A stretch of 64,000 nucleotides of DNA from Echinostoma caproni (lineage: Eukaryota; Platyhelminthes; Trematoda; Plagiorchiida; Echinostomatidae), in the NCBI GenBank assembly GCA_900618425.1, contig UZAN01039925.1, positions 14,866-78,865 on the forward strand, written 5' to 3'. Positions 46,641 through 59,200 of this stretch are shown here, one piece after another. Each line of letters starts with the position of its first letter. Position 1 is the stretch's first letter. A model generated the notes under the pieces. That model ran no database searches. It saw only the letters and a program-made list of their open reading frames with translations, and was not told where the DNA came from. Both the position numbers and the translations under genes were made by a program.

Positions 46641-46819
46641 ACTATGGGTATCACTTTAGCGTAGAACAGCAAAATTCAGACGAAACGAACAAGTGCTGGA
46701 CAGAGTTTACCAGTAGGTGTGACCATCTGATGGAAACCATACGCATGGATGCGTGCTTCACTGAAGTCTCACTGAAACGGTCACCACAGCTGACTGTATT
46801 CATTCGGAAACCTGGAAAG
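46641..46819 (+). CDS. Possible internal exon, unrecognised
   Basis: The acceptor is excellent (TCTTCTTTGTTTTTTGCAG). Two bases then 59 codons include YGYHFSVEQQNSDETNKCWT, RCDHLMETIRMDACF and LTVFIRKPGK, up to a donor AAAG then GTTTAC. Three cysteines. An alternative earlier donor (CCA then GTAGGT) would make a shorter exon. No phase-matched partner was found; the frame simply runs on to a stop at 46843 if unspliced. Confidence 0.35.
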
Positions 46820-46844
46820 GTTTACAGTACTGACCGATTGTGAT

Positions 46845-47220
46845 GCACTAAAATATGTTCTTTATTATCAAATGGAGTTTCATTACACTTATCACCCTCA
46901 GTAATGCTTTAGGTATGAAAAATAATTTATATCTTGTCTACTTCGATGTACGTAGTTTCTAATTTGCATACGTATCAATTAAACATGTCTGACTTTGAGT
47001 GCCAAGAGCAAATGATTTGAACATGAAAACCACAAAATGTATCAAGTATGACAATGCAATATTTTCTAATAGGAATGACTCAAGAATTATCCCAAATTAT
47101 TTCCATAAACCCTTGCCATCTTGATTATTTGTTATGATGCATTATTTAATTTATTTAATAAATTTATTAATTTAAGCAGTCTGGTTTTCTTACTAATTGC
47201 TTTTAGACTTCAGAAACGAG
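46845..47220. other. No supported gene
   Basis: Strongly AT-rich sequence, including an ATTTAATTTATTTAATAAAT palindrome-like stretch near 47144-47170, next to the mariner remnant. Confidence 0.4.
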
Positions 47221-47224
47221 GCGT

Positions 47225-47467
47225 GACTCTAAGGTCCTGTTCATGCAACTTCCCCCTAAGGGCCCGAATCTCAATGTGATTGAAAATCTGTTTTCTGTTT
47301 TGAAGAGAGAAGTCAATGTACTACCTGTACATTGAAAATTGGAGGCAGCAGTGCGACACGTAATGGAGCACAAAATAATAAATGACTTCATAACAAAGTT
47401 GATGGATTCCATGCCGACGAGATTCGAAAAAGTTCTAAAGAACAAAGGCAGACCAATCGGCTGTTAG
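47225..47467 (+). pseudogene. Tc1/mariner-like transposase, C-terminal remnant
   Basis: The plus frame starting at 47225 reads GPNLNVIENLFSVLKREVNV, a stop TGA (47333-47335), then KLEAAVRHVMEHKI, LMDSMPTRFEKVLKNKGRPI and a terminal stop at 47465-47467. (S)P.LN.IENL..VLKR.V and the later SMP.R...V...KG are the diagnostic end of Tc1/mariner transposases; the E in IENL is the last acidic residue of the DDE/D triad. The rest of the transposase and terminal inverted repeats were not found, so this is a truncated dead copy. Confidence 0.8.
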
Positions 47468-47884
47468 TGTACATAAATCTCACATCTTAATTATTATGAA
47501 TGTTCATTTGTTGTAAATAAAAACTGTTTCGCTCTCTTTGGTTACCTCTTAACTCATCACGGACTAGGTCAACCACTACTGACGAAAAGGAAGTATCCGC
47601 TACATGCTGAACCATTCCATCTGCTGAGTATAAACGAATCAGGAAAATCACGTCTATAAGGACTCATCAAGGCTTGCCTATTATTATTTGGAAAAGAAAT
47701 TTACTTCGGTATAAATGCTGTTGCCTATACGAACCGACAAGTGTTTCACAGGGACCCGTTGCATCAGTTTCGATTAGACCTGTAGTCGGGAGCATACCAT
47801 AGACTGTAGATTAGTGAGGAACAAGCCCATGGTGCACGTTACTTCAGGGTTTTCGGTCATCCTTGGGTCATTTCCGACCCTTTG

Positions 47885-48020
47885 GGAATCTGCTAACTTG
47901 TGGCATCGCCGATCAGCGTGCACTGTACAAAAGCGTCGGCGGTGTGGCTCTGAATCCCACCGAGGCTACTGAACGTTTCACAATTGTAACATAAAACTTC
48001 AATCTGTCAAACGAAAATTT
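47885..48020 (+). repeat. SINE family A, copy 3 (plus orientation)
   Basis: GCACTGTACAAAAGCGTCGG, then GGCTCTGAATCCCACCGAGG (decayed box B) and the tail CTACTGAACGTTTCACAATT followed by ACTTCAATCTGTCAAAC. The head is eroded. Confidence 0.65.
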
Positions 48021-49145
48021 GAACGACTATCCAACCGGGGAACAAATGTACAAAATGCATCACAGCTGCGGTATGTCATACAATGACCTTCTCGAAACTT
48101 AGGAATTAGATTTTGAATCAATAGACCATTAGTGTGTAAATAATTGAACCCGTTTCATAATGTCATTATGGTCCATAGCCAAATAGTTTAAATTAAAAGG
48201 CCTCACCTGTTCTTCTCAGTCCTTCTGAAAATGGAGTACTAATCACTTGTTTTCAACACCTTAGTTTCGTTGGTGGCAGGAACGTGTGTATCTCCACAGG
48301 ATTTACGACGCTCGGGAACATCATCACACATTATAAGTGTCATTAGAGCGCGAACACGACTCCCATTTGTTTTAGGTGTAGATGATTATATGACAGAATG
48401 TGAAACAGCCAGAGTTAGCGAAAACCTCCACAAGATGCCGGGAACACGAATAACTGGGACGATGGGATGGCCTGTTTTCAATAAGCCATCCCCGAGTGTT
48501 CGAAAGTATCGAGCGAGATACACAGTTTGTATTCCTGGCGGTAAACCCAAATCTTAATACCGTTATTGATATCCCTGTTCTCAAAATTCAAATCCAATTT
48601 TCCAACTAACGATACAGTTCACAGTTGTGACAAATGTCGTGTTGTAACTGACACCAAAAGCATTTGTTTTATAGTGGTTTTGACGTAATTCTGAGTGGCA
48701 GGTTTTGAAATAAAGATCTGTGGAAGGTATGAATTCGGCATATCATCTGCCAACTTTAAAGCGTCATAGATNTATTTTCGATGGTCATTTCATCAACCAC
48801 CCCATCAAACTGCTTCAAATGCGTTTTGCGATTTTGTGATACTTTGATAAAAACGAACTATTATGGTTTGTATGAATGAAGGACAATCTAAAGTTTTATA
48901 CGAATAATTGTGATCATATGGAATTTATTTCTTTTACATTAGTTCTTCAGCTGTGTAAATATATTTACGTAAAGATGAGCCGGCAAATCAGGAGAGCAAT
49001 TCCTTCCGTATGTTCCTGTCGACCGCGTTTGTAGCACACGGAAAATCAATGGGCGACGAGAATACACGAAAGGAAGTGCGCTCAGGCTGTTTAACTTCTG
49101 ATTCACTTGCTCAGATGATCTACGGCATCCAGATGTTGGTATTAC
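48021..49145. other. No supported gene
   Basis: A 95-codon plus frame (48270-48557) contains RVSENLHKMPGTRITGTMGW but has no recognised family and an overlapping open minus frame. An ambiguous base is at 48772. Confidence 0.35.
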
Positions 49146-49149
49146 GTAA

Positions 49150-49340
49150 GCCTCAGTAGCCCTGATGGATTCGAACCCACACTTGGATTCCACCTAGGCA
49201 TTTTGTACTGCATACGCTCTAGCAGCTGGTCTGAAGAGCCACACAGATAGCACTGATCTTTTCACATTCGAATTACCCATTGAAGTCACATAGTCCTGTG
49301 GAATTCACCAAGTACAATGTAAACTGACCGCAATCGCAAA
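49150..49340 (-). repeat. SINE family A, copy 4
   Basis: The plus strand shows the reversed box B (GGATTCGAACCCAC), head remains, and the conserved outer segment ACTGATCTTTTCACATTCGA, then CACATAGTCCTGTGG. The outer segment is also present at 62513-62580, so the family extends beyond the tRNA head on that side. Confidence 0.7.
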
Positions 49341-49394
49341 GTTATTCTCCTTAGAAGCCACCGGAGTTCACCGGATTAGCTTACAAAGTCGGGT

Positions 49395-49455
49395 TATCTT
49401 TTCTGAACTTTTCACAATTTCATCACAAGACATCAATCTGTCAAACAACAATATG
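49395..49455 (+). repeat. SINE family A, isolated tail fragment
   Basis: CTGAACTTTTCACAATTTCA followed by CATCAATCTGTCAAAC matches the tail of the 47885-48020 copy, on the strand opposite to the neighbouring copy 4. Confidence 0.55.
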
Positions 49456-49459
49456 AGCA

Positions 49460-52400
49460 ACTCAATGTATTATTTGCTGAATGCTGAACCCGAGCAATAA
49501 CAAACCTTTGAGAACTAAAAATACTCGGATAGGTGAAAAATCAAAGTACAGATGGAAGGTCATTTGTCACTTTATTTGGATAGAGAGAAAACGGTGGGAG
49601 AAGGCACTTAAGTGGGTCATTTAATTTACAAAGTTCGGTTGTTTACAGAGTTTTGAATTGTGATTCGTTATTACTACGGCGTTAGCAAATCGTAATAACC
49701 ATCCAGGTTTCTGACGACTTAGAATGTAGGGATGTGTTGTTTTTAGGTGATTTCATATCAGTGAACAATCACGACGGATCCATTGTCAGAAACAGAAACG
49801 GGCCGAACGTAAATGGTTTCAGTGAAAAAGTGTGGTCACTAAGCTTGTTTTCAATACTCTGTCTATAAGCCAAGTGCAGCACATTATATAACGATGGGAA
49901 ACAACTGGAGACTATATAGTCAAATCAGGGTTTTGGTAAGTGCAAGACGAGAGGTGAATGGTTGGGAGGTGGCTGTTTGAACACTGATTTGGTGATAGCC
50001 CCTTGTGGTGGAGTAACTTCGGACAGCACCGGAGGAGAATACGGAAAATTCTTTCTGTGCACAGTGTAGGGGTTGGCTTTTTCTATCGCTTTCAATTCTA
50101 CTGTAGGTATTCATCACATTAGACCGTTAGTCAGTGTAAAGCGGACTCTCGTTACTGAATGGATTGACCGGTACGATTCCCCACAGCTACGGTGTGATTC
50201 TTCTGGGCCGAACTCGCGCCTGTCTTTGTCGGTCCCCGATTGAGCCAGGCTGCGAGTGGTTCTCCCTCTTCCGATAAGCCAGGCGTCTGGTGGTGCAGTC
50301 CTCGTTACTTGTGCCGCTTCAGTCGGTTGTTCATTGTGCTCGGAAGCGTGTCATTTTTGAAAGGACATGAAAAAGTCAACATTTTTATTCTCCCTCTGTT
50401 GGGTCTTTCGGTTTTTCAATGTAAGCTTTCATAGAGTTAGGTACTGTGCTGTGATCGGCCTGAGGATAAAGCACTGAAAGAAAGCTTAGTCGCCACATTT
50501 TTGTTTTCTAATGGATCTATCAGAAGTCTTACCTGCTATGAATCAGATAATGCTCGCAAAGGTTATTGTAATAGCCAATTACATCATACAGAGTGTAACA
50601 AAGGAGGCGAATTAGGGAAGTGGATGAATGGAATTAATCATGTGTGCAAAATTTGACGGGGGCTGAAGTGACAATCGAACGTCTCCCTGCACAAATACAG
50701 AGAATCAGTTTCCCAGTGTGAATTTTTGACGGGAACTGTTTCTGTCTGTTATCACTTCTGTTGTTAACAATCTGGCTAGAATCCCTTAACCTTTCACCTC
50801 TCCTACTAGTGACCCTGTGTCCGCACTGTCCTAACCTCACTTTTCTACCAAAGGTTCATACTCCACACATTTCAAAATGCACAAGATGATGGGAAATAGA
50901 GTTTGAGGAAATCTTCGTTACTTTCAGTACCATCTTCCTTTGAACGTGTTCTGGGATTCCAATAGATGGACATCTCTTATGTAGATTACTATGATTATGA
51001 TTCTTACCACTAATGTTACTATTTGTATTACCGCTTCCTACCGCAAGTGCATTGCAAAATATAAGTGCGTTAAGATGTAATTTGTAGAAGCAGGCTTGTC
51101 GAAGCTCAGTTCGGTGAACATTCGGTTGCTTCTTTAGCAAACAGTTAGCGAAGTGGTACACAAGGTCCCTTAGAGAGCTCGCTTTAAACGAATCTGTGTT
51201 ATTTGCTCAACTTTTAAATATGTTATGATGAGGATGCGTTTCGGTGATACCATAAATAATTCAACTCTGATATAATTGCCTAGATAGTTATTTTTCTCTG
51301 ATAGATTCATCGACATCAGCCAGAGCACCAAGTGGATGTATTACGAAATCACCGCATTTGTATTTCTTCAGAGAACAATTTCTATTCCAAATTTGATTCA
51401 TCAAGAAAAAACCGCACATCAATGTTGAAAACGCAGAAAGTCAAAGCAGATGTCAAGTCAACCATGAGAGAGGGCAAAACCGCCATATGAGAGAAACAAA
51501 AAAATAAATCGATGCAGTAGAAGGAGAATTAGCGCTTCCGTTTCCGCTCACCGATCTCTCTTTCTGTCTCTCTCTCTCTCGAACGGGTAATTCAGAGATC
51601 AATCATTAAAATACCGGGGAACAAACGACCCTGAGCTGTAGTCAATCCCACGGAGACTCGTAACCGACCGGACGACATGCAGATCGTATCACTCGTTCAC
51701 TGGTCATTCTGGTATGTGCTCTCTCTTGCTGAAAATGCTGAACAAGCGATTCCTCCTTATCAGAGGCAAACAACCTTCTCCGGTGCGATTAACTGCCAAT
51801 AAACGGGACGGGGCGGGAGCAAGATTGGCCGATTGAGTAGCCTTCCTTATGACTTACCGACTCAACAGATGATTTAAACTGTGGGCAGATATCATGTGAT
51901 AGATACGGTTGTAGGCACTGAAACCAGGGTTTCCCCATTTTAATTGATTCACTCCATATACGCAAGGGCAAAATCTTGGCTGTGCTTCTCATCTGTGGAT
52001 ACCGTGTGGTGACAAACCATGAAACTATTCATATGAATGAATGTCATCTCCAGAACCTGATATTTTTAAGGCATTCTCTTTTGTTTTTAAGTATAAATGA
52101 TGCGTGCCTAACCGATTATGCATGAAGGACATAAATTTTTTATGTGATATCAAGAGTAAAACAAAGTGGTCTAAGTGAATAATGCTTCAGCTTGGAATAA
52201 ACAAACAGCTGTATCAAGCCGAAGCACGTGGCTCTTTATTTTTGTGCAGACCACCATTTCGTTCCTCTTATCATCAACCATCCGTGCAAGACTGCCTAGC
52301 TTTTTTCATTGTCCCAGTAAAGATGTCAACCACGGTGAGCAAGTTGCGGGGGTAGTCACACATTCACAGTAAAACCCATTGTGAATCCTCCAGGATCCCA

Positions 52401-52835
52401 TTGTTCCCATTGTGAAGTTCCATTCAGATGGTCCTATGAGATATCTGAAATCTGCATAGATAGCTTGCTATAGCACAGAATGTTCTGCAAAACACTGGTT
52501 ACCATGACTAATTCTGACTATTATTCAAGACTTCACAGAATATTGCGCAATTTTCGGGAGCAAGTAGTACTTTTGTGCAATCTACCGATTTCACTTCCGT
52601 ACGGATCAGCGGGAATTTTAGACTTTGATAAATCCGTCGTATTTGAGGCCTGTGAAAACCGGACAGTGCGAGAGCGAGATAAACCGACCCTTTACAGTGT
52701 TGTGAGTTGATCAGTATTGTTGGACAGCAAATTGTTGTGCTGTCGGCATCACAATCACTGCCTGCGTTGAACAACCATGAACAGTATAAAAAGCTCAGTT
52801 ATCAATCTGGTTGCCTATTCGGGACTATATGATGT
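49460..52835. other. No supported gene
   Basis: Several 60-100 codon frames on both strands (49920-50117, 50240-50434, 50856-51161, 52175-52372, 52480-52774) lack convincing splice sites or motifs. A CT run lies at 51561-51580. Confidence 0.35.
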
Positions 52836-52839
52836 CAAG

Positions 52840-52975
52840 ACAAGAATATGCTTGCGTTCTATCTGTGAGGTCCCGGGTTCAATCCTCAGTTGGGTCGACG
52901 GATTCGAACTGCTTATGAGACCCAACCAGGTCGAAACAGCTGTCCAGTACTTCCCAGCTTTTCAGATTACGCCTC
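52840..52975 (+). repeat. SINE family B, plus orientation
   Basis: GAATATGCTTGCGTTCTATC, GAGGTCCCGGGTTCAATCCT (box B), CAGTTGGGTCGACGGATTCG, then the body GAAACAGCTGTCCAGTACTT and CCCAGCTTTTCAGATTACG. The 20-base body string is identical to that in the family C copy at 33230-33445, although the heads differ. Confidence 0.65.
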
Positions 52976-52999
52976 ATGTACACGACCAATTCATCATGA

Positions 53000-53510
53000 A
53001 AAATAATGCTAATGTTGAATACATGTATCTTGGTACGAAAATCAAAGAATAACGTTCAAGAATACACACTATACGACTGTTCTTCCTGTCCACCTGTCCA
53101 TGAGGTGTCACATGTGCGAAACCTGGTTAGCCATCTCCTCGTTCATCTCAGGGAGAATAAGGGAATAGAATGATGTAGAACCTGGTGACTGCACCAGGTG
53201 AGTAGCACCACCCGGCCTGGCTCTATAGTAGGGTGGATGGGACTAGGAACAGTTCGATCGTTTCTCATCCAGATGAATCAAATCACCTGATACATATGCC
53301 CGTCTACTCATTTCGCAATCGCCGATCCAGGGGAATTAGATGCGGCATTCCGGTCACAGTGGAAGCGTTCGAAATCCGTCCATCTAATCCCTACCCCTCT
53401 TACGAACACCCGGGTTTTCATGGCCAACAAACAAGCGATACAAACACTCACACGCGCCTGAACTCAATACGGACGTGTGAGCAACATCCGGGCATGACAT
53501 AAATTTTCTG
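53000..53510. other. No supported gene
   Basis: The 89-codon frame at 53233-53502 has no recognised motif. Confidence 0.3.
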
Positions 53511-53514
53511 TGGC

Positions 53515-53615
53515 GATTGTTCAGCAGCCTCGGTGGGATTCGAACCCACACATGGACGCCTCCTACGCTTTGTACGCGCTTGATTTACCAGCTAAGCTAC
53601 GAGGCCACATCGGCG
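53515..53615 (-). repeat. SINE family A, copy 5
   Basis: The reverse strand folds almost as a tRNA: acceptor GGCCTCG against CGAGGCT, T arm GTGGG-TTCGAAT-CCCAC. One mismatch spoils the D stem and the anticodon stem is weak. The flanking inverted segments are lost here. Confidence 0.7.
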
Positions 53616-53914
53616 TGCTATGCGGTAACTATCATTTTATTTTGGGTAGCGAAATCAAAGGACCAAGAAATTCGCTCTCTTGTGGGCCTTTGAACGATTT
53701 CTTATCTTCAAAATTTCAGACAGTAAACAAACGCACACGTACCGATGATTGCATAGATAAGTTGCAAATTTGACTGACCAAAAAATAATGTGAGTAAGCA
53801 GTCTGAGAAATTATGGTATATTAGCAAACCTGTAAAACAATCGTAACTGGAAATTGTTTCCCAGTTGGTTAGGTAAATCCACAATGTGATATTTTTTGTG
53901 TCCCATTTAAGTAG

Positions 53915-54319
53915 ATGAAAAAGCACGCAATGCAATGCACTAAGCAGTACGTGTGTTACAGTAGGCGCACATATGACCACTCCGTAGGCCGGGCTCAGGA
54001 GCGTAAAGGAAGGAAGGCAGGCAGGCCAACAACTGAATCAAGCATAACACGACATCCACATGCCGTCAAACAGGCATTCAAACGCATCAATCAACGTGGA
54101 CAGTTCAATACTAATACCTGAATGGCTGGAGCCGATCGATATTGTAATAGAGTCAATCCTTGTGGCGTGAGTGCGTACGTGTGTGGTCCCAGGCAGCATC
54201 TGCCAATCAATCGATCAGTCAATCTGGCATGCATGACAAACGCATCAGTCAGTTGTAGACCACAACAAGATCAACAATTGGCTACACGGTTGCAAGGCCA
54301 TAACACAATCCTCCGATGA
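53915..54319 (+). other. Open frame broken by a single TGA, unrecognised
   Basis: Two consecutive frames in the same register (53915-54121 and 54122-54319) are separated only by a TGA at 54119-54121. The first part is very basic (AQERKGRKAGRPTTESS); the second has six cysteines. No family is recognised; it may be a decayed gene or chance. Confidence 0.2.
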
Positions 54320-54329
54320 CTTTACCCAT

Positions 54330-55580
54330 CCGCCACTTTATATAAAGACTTTTTGTTTTTCAATCTACGAAAATAATTAAATTACATGACCCTTGGCAAC
54401 CAGTCATCAACGGTCCGTTGCAACACTCCATCGATGAACACACGGAATAAGAGGTATTGTCCGTTTTGTTGAACCAATCAATTCAATCGTTTCAAATGAA
54501 ATCAAATGAAAAATAATGGAACCCTCGATAATTATTAATACAACCTAAAGCTCTCTTAATATTGTTTTCTATTTGGAAAAACTATTGAATTTCGTGTACC
54601 TGATGTGTCAAAACAGGTCGTGGAACAGCTGACATATGCATTCTTTTTCGCTGTTCCATATGAAAACGCAATATTTTGCACCACCGGAAAATAAAATCTC
54701 TCCGCTTTTGGGTGATTTGTCGCAAAGGTGACATTTGTAAACTACGGATGTATTCCACAATTAGGCTTTTGTCACGTTTTCACTCCATTTGGTGTAGTTG
54801 TGTCAGTGCAATCCAGCAAAATATGTCCCATAGCAGTAAGCAATCGGTTGAATTTTGGTTGCACTATGATGAATTCAAAAAAGCTCCAGTCCTATATTCT
54901 TCTTCATAATCAGATAAATTAATCCCCACTGACTTGATTGCTTGCTTTCGATTTTTCATGTAAAACCATCCAATGATTGCACTGACTGAACAAACTTGCG
55001 AAGCAATATATCTATTGCAGTGCCGTCTGTGATTCGTACTAATTGGCGTTTGCCGTGGCACCAGCTCAAGCAATGGGACCATCGAGGCGCATCACTTCCA
55101 AAATTATATGAAATTCTGAGTATACACACCAAATAGTTACTGATCCTTAGATTCCACCCAAGATAGAAGTACCGTTTTACTTCTCTCCTAATTTAATTGA
55201 GTCATTACCAATTAGGATGGCACAATACAACTTGCTCCATCAAGGATCGTACAACACACCGAAAAATAATGCGGACAGACTCCAAACCGCTGGAGTGTTT
55301 TTATTGCTCACCGTTCAAAGTCTAATTAAATTATTTTTTCCTTGGGCAAACATTGCTTGTTTACTGGGGCATTCTGGTTGCTGTGCAACGTGAATATTCA
55401 ACTACTTTGATGTTTGCAATCGTTGGAAATTCGGCTGACTCGTGTTGCAAATTTTAAATTCGGATGAAAATTCCGGAATGTAGACGCCAGAATGAACGGC
55501 CCCAAGGAGACAGAATCTAGCTGACAATAACGATCACAGAAAACACACTTGAGGAAGTGTTCGTTAAAAGTTTATTAAGA
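54330..55580. other. No supported gene
   Basis: AT-rich sequence. Short overlapping frames only (54676-54922, 54864-55082). Confidence 0.4.
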
Positions 55581-55586
55581 TAATAT

Positions 55587-55717
55587 GGTGGTGGCACACA
55601 GGGGTTTAGTCGGTGTCACCGGCTTGCTTTGGACCCCGTTGTCCAAGGTTCGAGCCCCACCACCGTCATCCAAATTTGATGGTATACAGCTTAGCTGTCG
55701 TCCGGTTCAATACCACG
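55587..55717 (+). repeat. tRNA-related repeat head, runs into assembly gap
   Basis: GGTGGTG (55587-55593) pairs perfectly with CACCACC (55658-55664). Between them are an A-box-like GGTTTAGTCGG and a perfect box B GGTTCGAGCCC. A canonical T stem cannot form together with that acceptor stem, so it is a tRNA-like repeat head, not a tRNA gene. The copy is cut by the gap at 55718. Confidence 0.5.
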
Positions 55718-56248
55718 NNNNNNNNNNNNNNNNNNNNNNNNNNNNNNNNNNNNNNNNNNNNNNNNNNNNNNNNNNNNNNNNNNNNNNNNNNNNNNNNNNN
55801 NNNNNNNNNNNNNNNNNNNNNNNNNNNNNNNNNNNNNNNNNNNNNNNNNNNNNNNNNNNNNNNNNNNNNNNNNNNNNNNNNNNNNNNNNNNNNNNNNNNN
55901 NNNNNNNNNNNNNNNNNNNNNNNNNNNNNNNNNNNNNNNNNNNNNNNNNNNNNNNNNNNNNNNNNNNNNNNNNNNNNNNNNNNNNNNNNNNNNNNNNNNN
56001 NNNNNNNNNNNNNNNNNNNNNNNNNNNNNNNNNNNNNNNNNNNNNNNNNNNNNNNNNNNNNNNNNNNNNNNNNNNNNNNNNNNNNNNNNNNNNNNNNNNN
56101 NNNNNNNNNNNNNNNNNNNNNNNNNNNNNNNNNNNNNNNNNNNNNNNNNNNNNNNNNNNNNNNNNNNNNNNNNNNNNNNNNNNNNNNNNNNNNNNNNNNN
56201 NNNNNNNNNNNNNNNNNNNNNNNNNNNNNNNNNNNNNNNNNNNNNNNN
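55718..56248. other. Assembly gap (531 N)
   Basis: Run of N. The flanks do not overlap. Frames drawn across it are meaningless. Confidence 0.95.
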
Positions 56249-59200
56249 TTGTGGTTCGTCAATCCAGGTCCTGGGGCTTGGTTTGGCGGTTTCCATCACC
56301 GGATGGTAGACGCTCGTGAATGTGGGCTTTCCCGTCTGCTCCTCATCAAAATAAAGGTGTGTAATTAAGCAAAAGATTGCAGTAATTTGGGATTGAACAA
56401 ATCTGTGGTAATCCAAAACAACGTGATGATGCATACCCTGGAGCGGTGCGTTACAGTTTTTTGGACACCTGCAATCAGTCGAATTCGAAAGGTGACGTCA
56501 ATGACGCGCTTACGCGTCAAGGTTTCTGAATACACGCCATTGGTGGATCGTGCCAGCCAATCGGAGACAGTGCAGACATAAGCAGAATTATGCAAGCAAT
56601 CCTGCGATATGATTGGTAGAAGCCTAGATAACCAATGACCTTCTTTTGTACATATTATTTAATCGCTTTAATTTCTTCCAATAAACGAGCTACGAGTTGC
56701 CAGTCTTGTGGCCTTTTCCTCGCGTCTCGTTCACATGGGATATTGCGAACCCGTGCCATTGCGGTCCAATGCTTCCGTAACCCAGCCCGTGATAGCTGAT
56801 CCTAGATTCGTGTCCTCTGATTCCTATTGCATGGTTCGTGTTCCGAATTCCATTCGTGCTACTACTACTAAAATCATTACAAAATCGTTAACCATTCGGT
56901 GACCGTCATCGCATTCACATGTAGCTGGGTCAACTAGTTGAACTAGAGGAAGAATAAAGTACTAACTGCCCAGTGGCATATAGTATCATTATATTGCATA
57001 ATAAATCAATTTTCTTTGAGCTTTCATTACGTTCTTTTGAAATCGTTTGGTTCCATCGTAACTGCAGTGTTCACTTCCGTACGGCAAAAATAAAACTATT
57101 TCAGCAGCTTCACCTCATTCTGAAGTTATTCTTTTATTTCTGTTCACATATGGAACCGATTTGTATGTTGTTGGATACTGAAGAGTAGATAATTGTTCCG
57201 CATGTTCGCCTCAAAGGGGATTATAAATTAAAATCGGAAGATGCACTTCATGATTGCTAAAAAACATTATTTTTCTGTTTAACTGAAAATACATTGGAAG
57301 GAAATACAAGCATGTTTAATTGAAAATACTGTTTCCCAACATTCCATTAACTGGTTTATCTGAAATAATCAACATCACAGTCCTTAAAATTTCTCACAAT
57401 CTTGATTGGCTGTTTGTTTGTTTGTTTGTTTGTTTTTTTCTCTCTAAGCCTTCCTGAATCTAAGTACTTATTGATTTCTCGGAGTGGAACATTTTTCTAA
57501 CATTCTACTTAGTACACATGATTTGTTTTGATAAAAATCAGCCACTACATTAATTGACTGACGTTGAAAACTCACTTCCATCCACTCACTGTTCTCACAA
57601 TGTGCATCTGTTCTAGCTAATTAGTCGAGAATCGATTTGGTCTGCCATTCGAAATGTGTGAGTTTTTTTTGCATGGGAAAAGTGTTAGTTGACCATTTGA
57701 CCCTAGGCAATGATCAGAAGAGTTGTTCACGTGTTTTTTTTCTTTCTTGGTCTACAACATTTGGTAGGCACATGTATGTGTGTGTGTTTGTCTTTGTGTC
57801 CTGATAGATTTGAGGACACGAAGAAACTGAGGCGTTTGGGAGACACTATTCAATAACAATGTAGTAGATTTCCGTTTTCTGCTAAACACATGGCGCGTTT
57901 AGCCCGTAACTCTCTAAGATATTCTGTGTGTATCAGATACATTTATTAGTAGCTTTCAGCAAACATTTTTGATTTTTGCTTCTATTTCAGTTATAACGCA
58001 AACTGGAGAAGAAGAAAAAACCTGTGACTGAGGACTCTTCTCTTTATTTTCATGAGTTTTTCCCATTGGTTAAGGATGTTTGCAGTTTGTATCGTGATAT
58101 ACTCCAATCAGGTTTTAACCACAGCGGAATGATCCTCTGAAATGTGCCAACGGATAATAATGGAACGAGGCACCTCACGAAATGCTCCCCTACGATCAAA
58201 CATTTGAAATATTCTCTGCTGAGGAAGCCCCCTGTTCACTGCTTTCTTGTGGGGTGGAGATGTTACCTCCCCCCCCCCTTTCTCAAATTGAAAGAACGAA
58301 AAGCCAACATCCGAGAATATAACCGGGTTGGTTAACCACTGATAGTTCACCTATGGGAGTTGGCCAAAATCTCTGATTCCAAACTAACCAAAGAAGAGGT
58401 GTACGAACCACACACACCTGCCTGGTTATGGCACTGGTCACCGGCCCGACGAAGCATTAAGGTGCATTGGGCACCTTGGACGTTTGACCCCGTCCGAAGG
58501 GCGTATGATCCGATCAACAGAATATCGAGTACCAATGAGTTGCAGTAAGGCTTTGGCTGGCCGAAGACTACGATTGTGGATTCTTCAAAATAATTCATCT
58601 GCACTGGCCTGAGCAATCTGGCGGTATTCGGCCCCCATGAAAAACGTGAAACATTTTCTTTCTTATGAAGATTATTGTACTACGATGTGTGCAGCACACT
58701 ATCTGGCCTCNGATGTGTGCGAAATATATACATACTACCGCGTTTGTTCATGGGTCGAACCATCTCTTAAAATAAAGTTAAAACCTAGACTCTGACTGTC
58801 ACTGAACTGGACGCATGGCTGAGCCGGGTGGCAGTATGACAATGCGGCGTTGGCAGAATCAAAATCCAGTATTGTCAGGCTCAGGGCATGCTCAATGTTA
58901 ATGATTACCTGGTACTGGTTCACATTTCCATAGAACTTTATCTGTAATCATTCGCGGAAATCCCACTGACAAAGTTTCGAGCTTCTCTTGGTCTCCTTTG
59001 TCCATCATTATGTAAATTTAAAAACAAACGACTCTGTGTTCTCCAAATTGCTATTCCAATGTTGCTGGTCATTTGTTCTGGTTGACTGCGTCATGCGCCG
59101 TTTACTAGTATATTCTTTATCCAGTGTAACAAAGCTATATCAGCAAGTCATGTCACACAGCCACAAACAAAGCAAGCGTGGCAAGTGAACTTCGTCTCAA

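Noticed and set aside
55587..55664. tRNA gene with perfect acceptor stem
   Set aside because: The T stem cannot form alongside that acceptor stem, so it is only a tRNA-like repeat head.
55585..56434. Four 200-250 residue frames over 55.6-56.4 kb
   Set aside because: They run through the 531-base N run.
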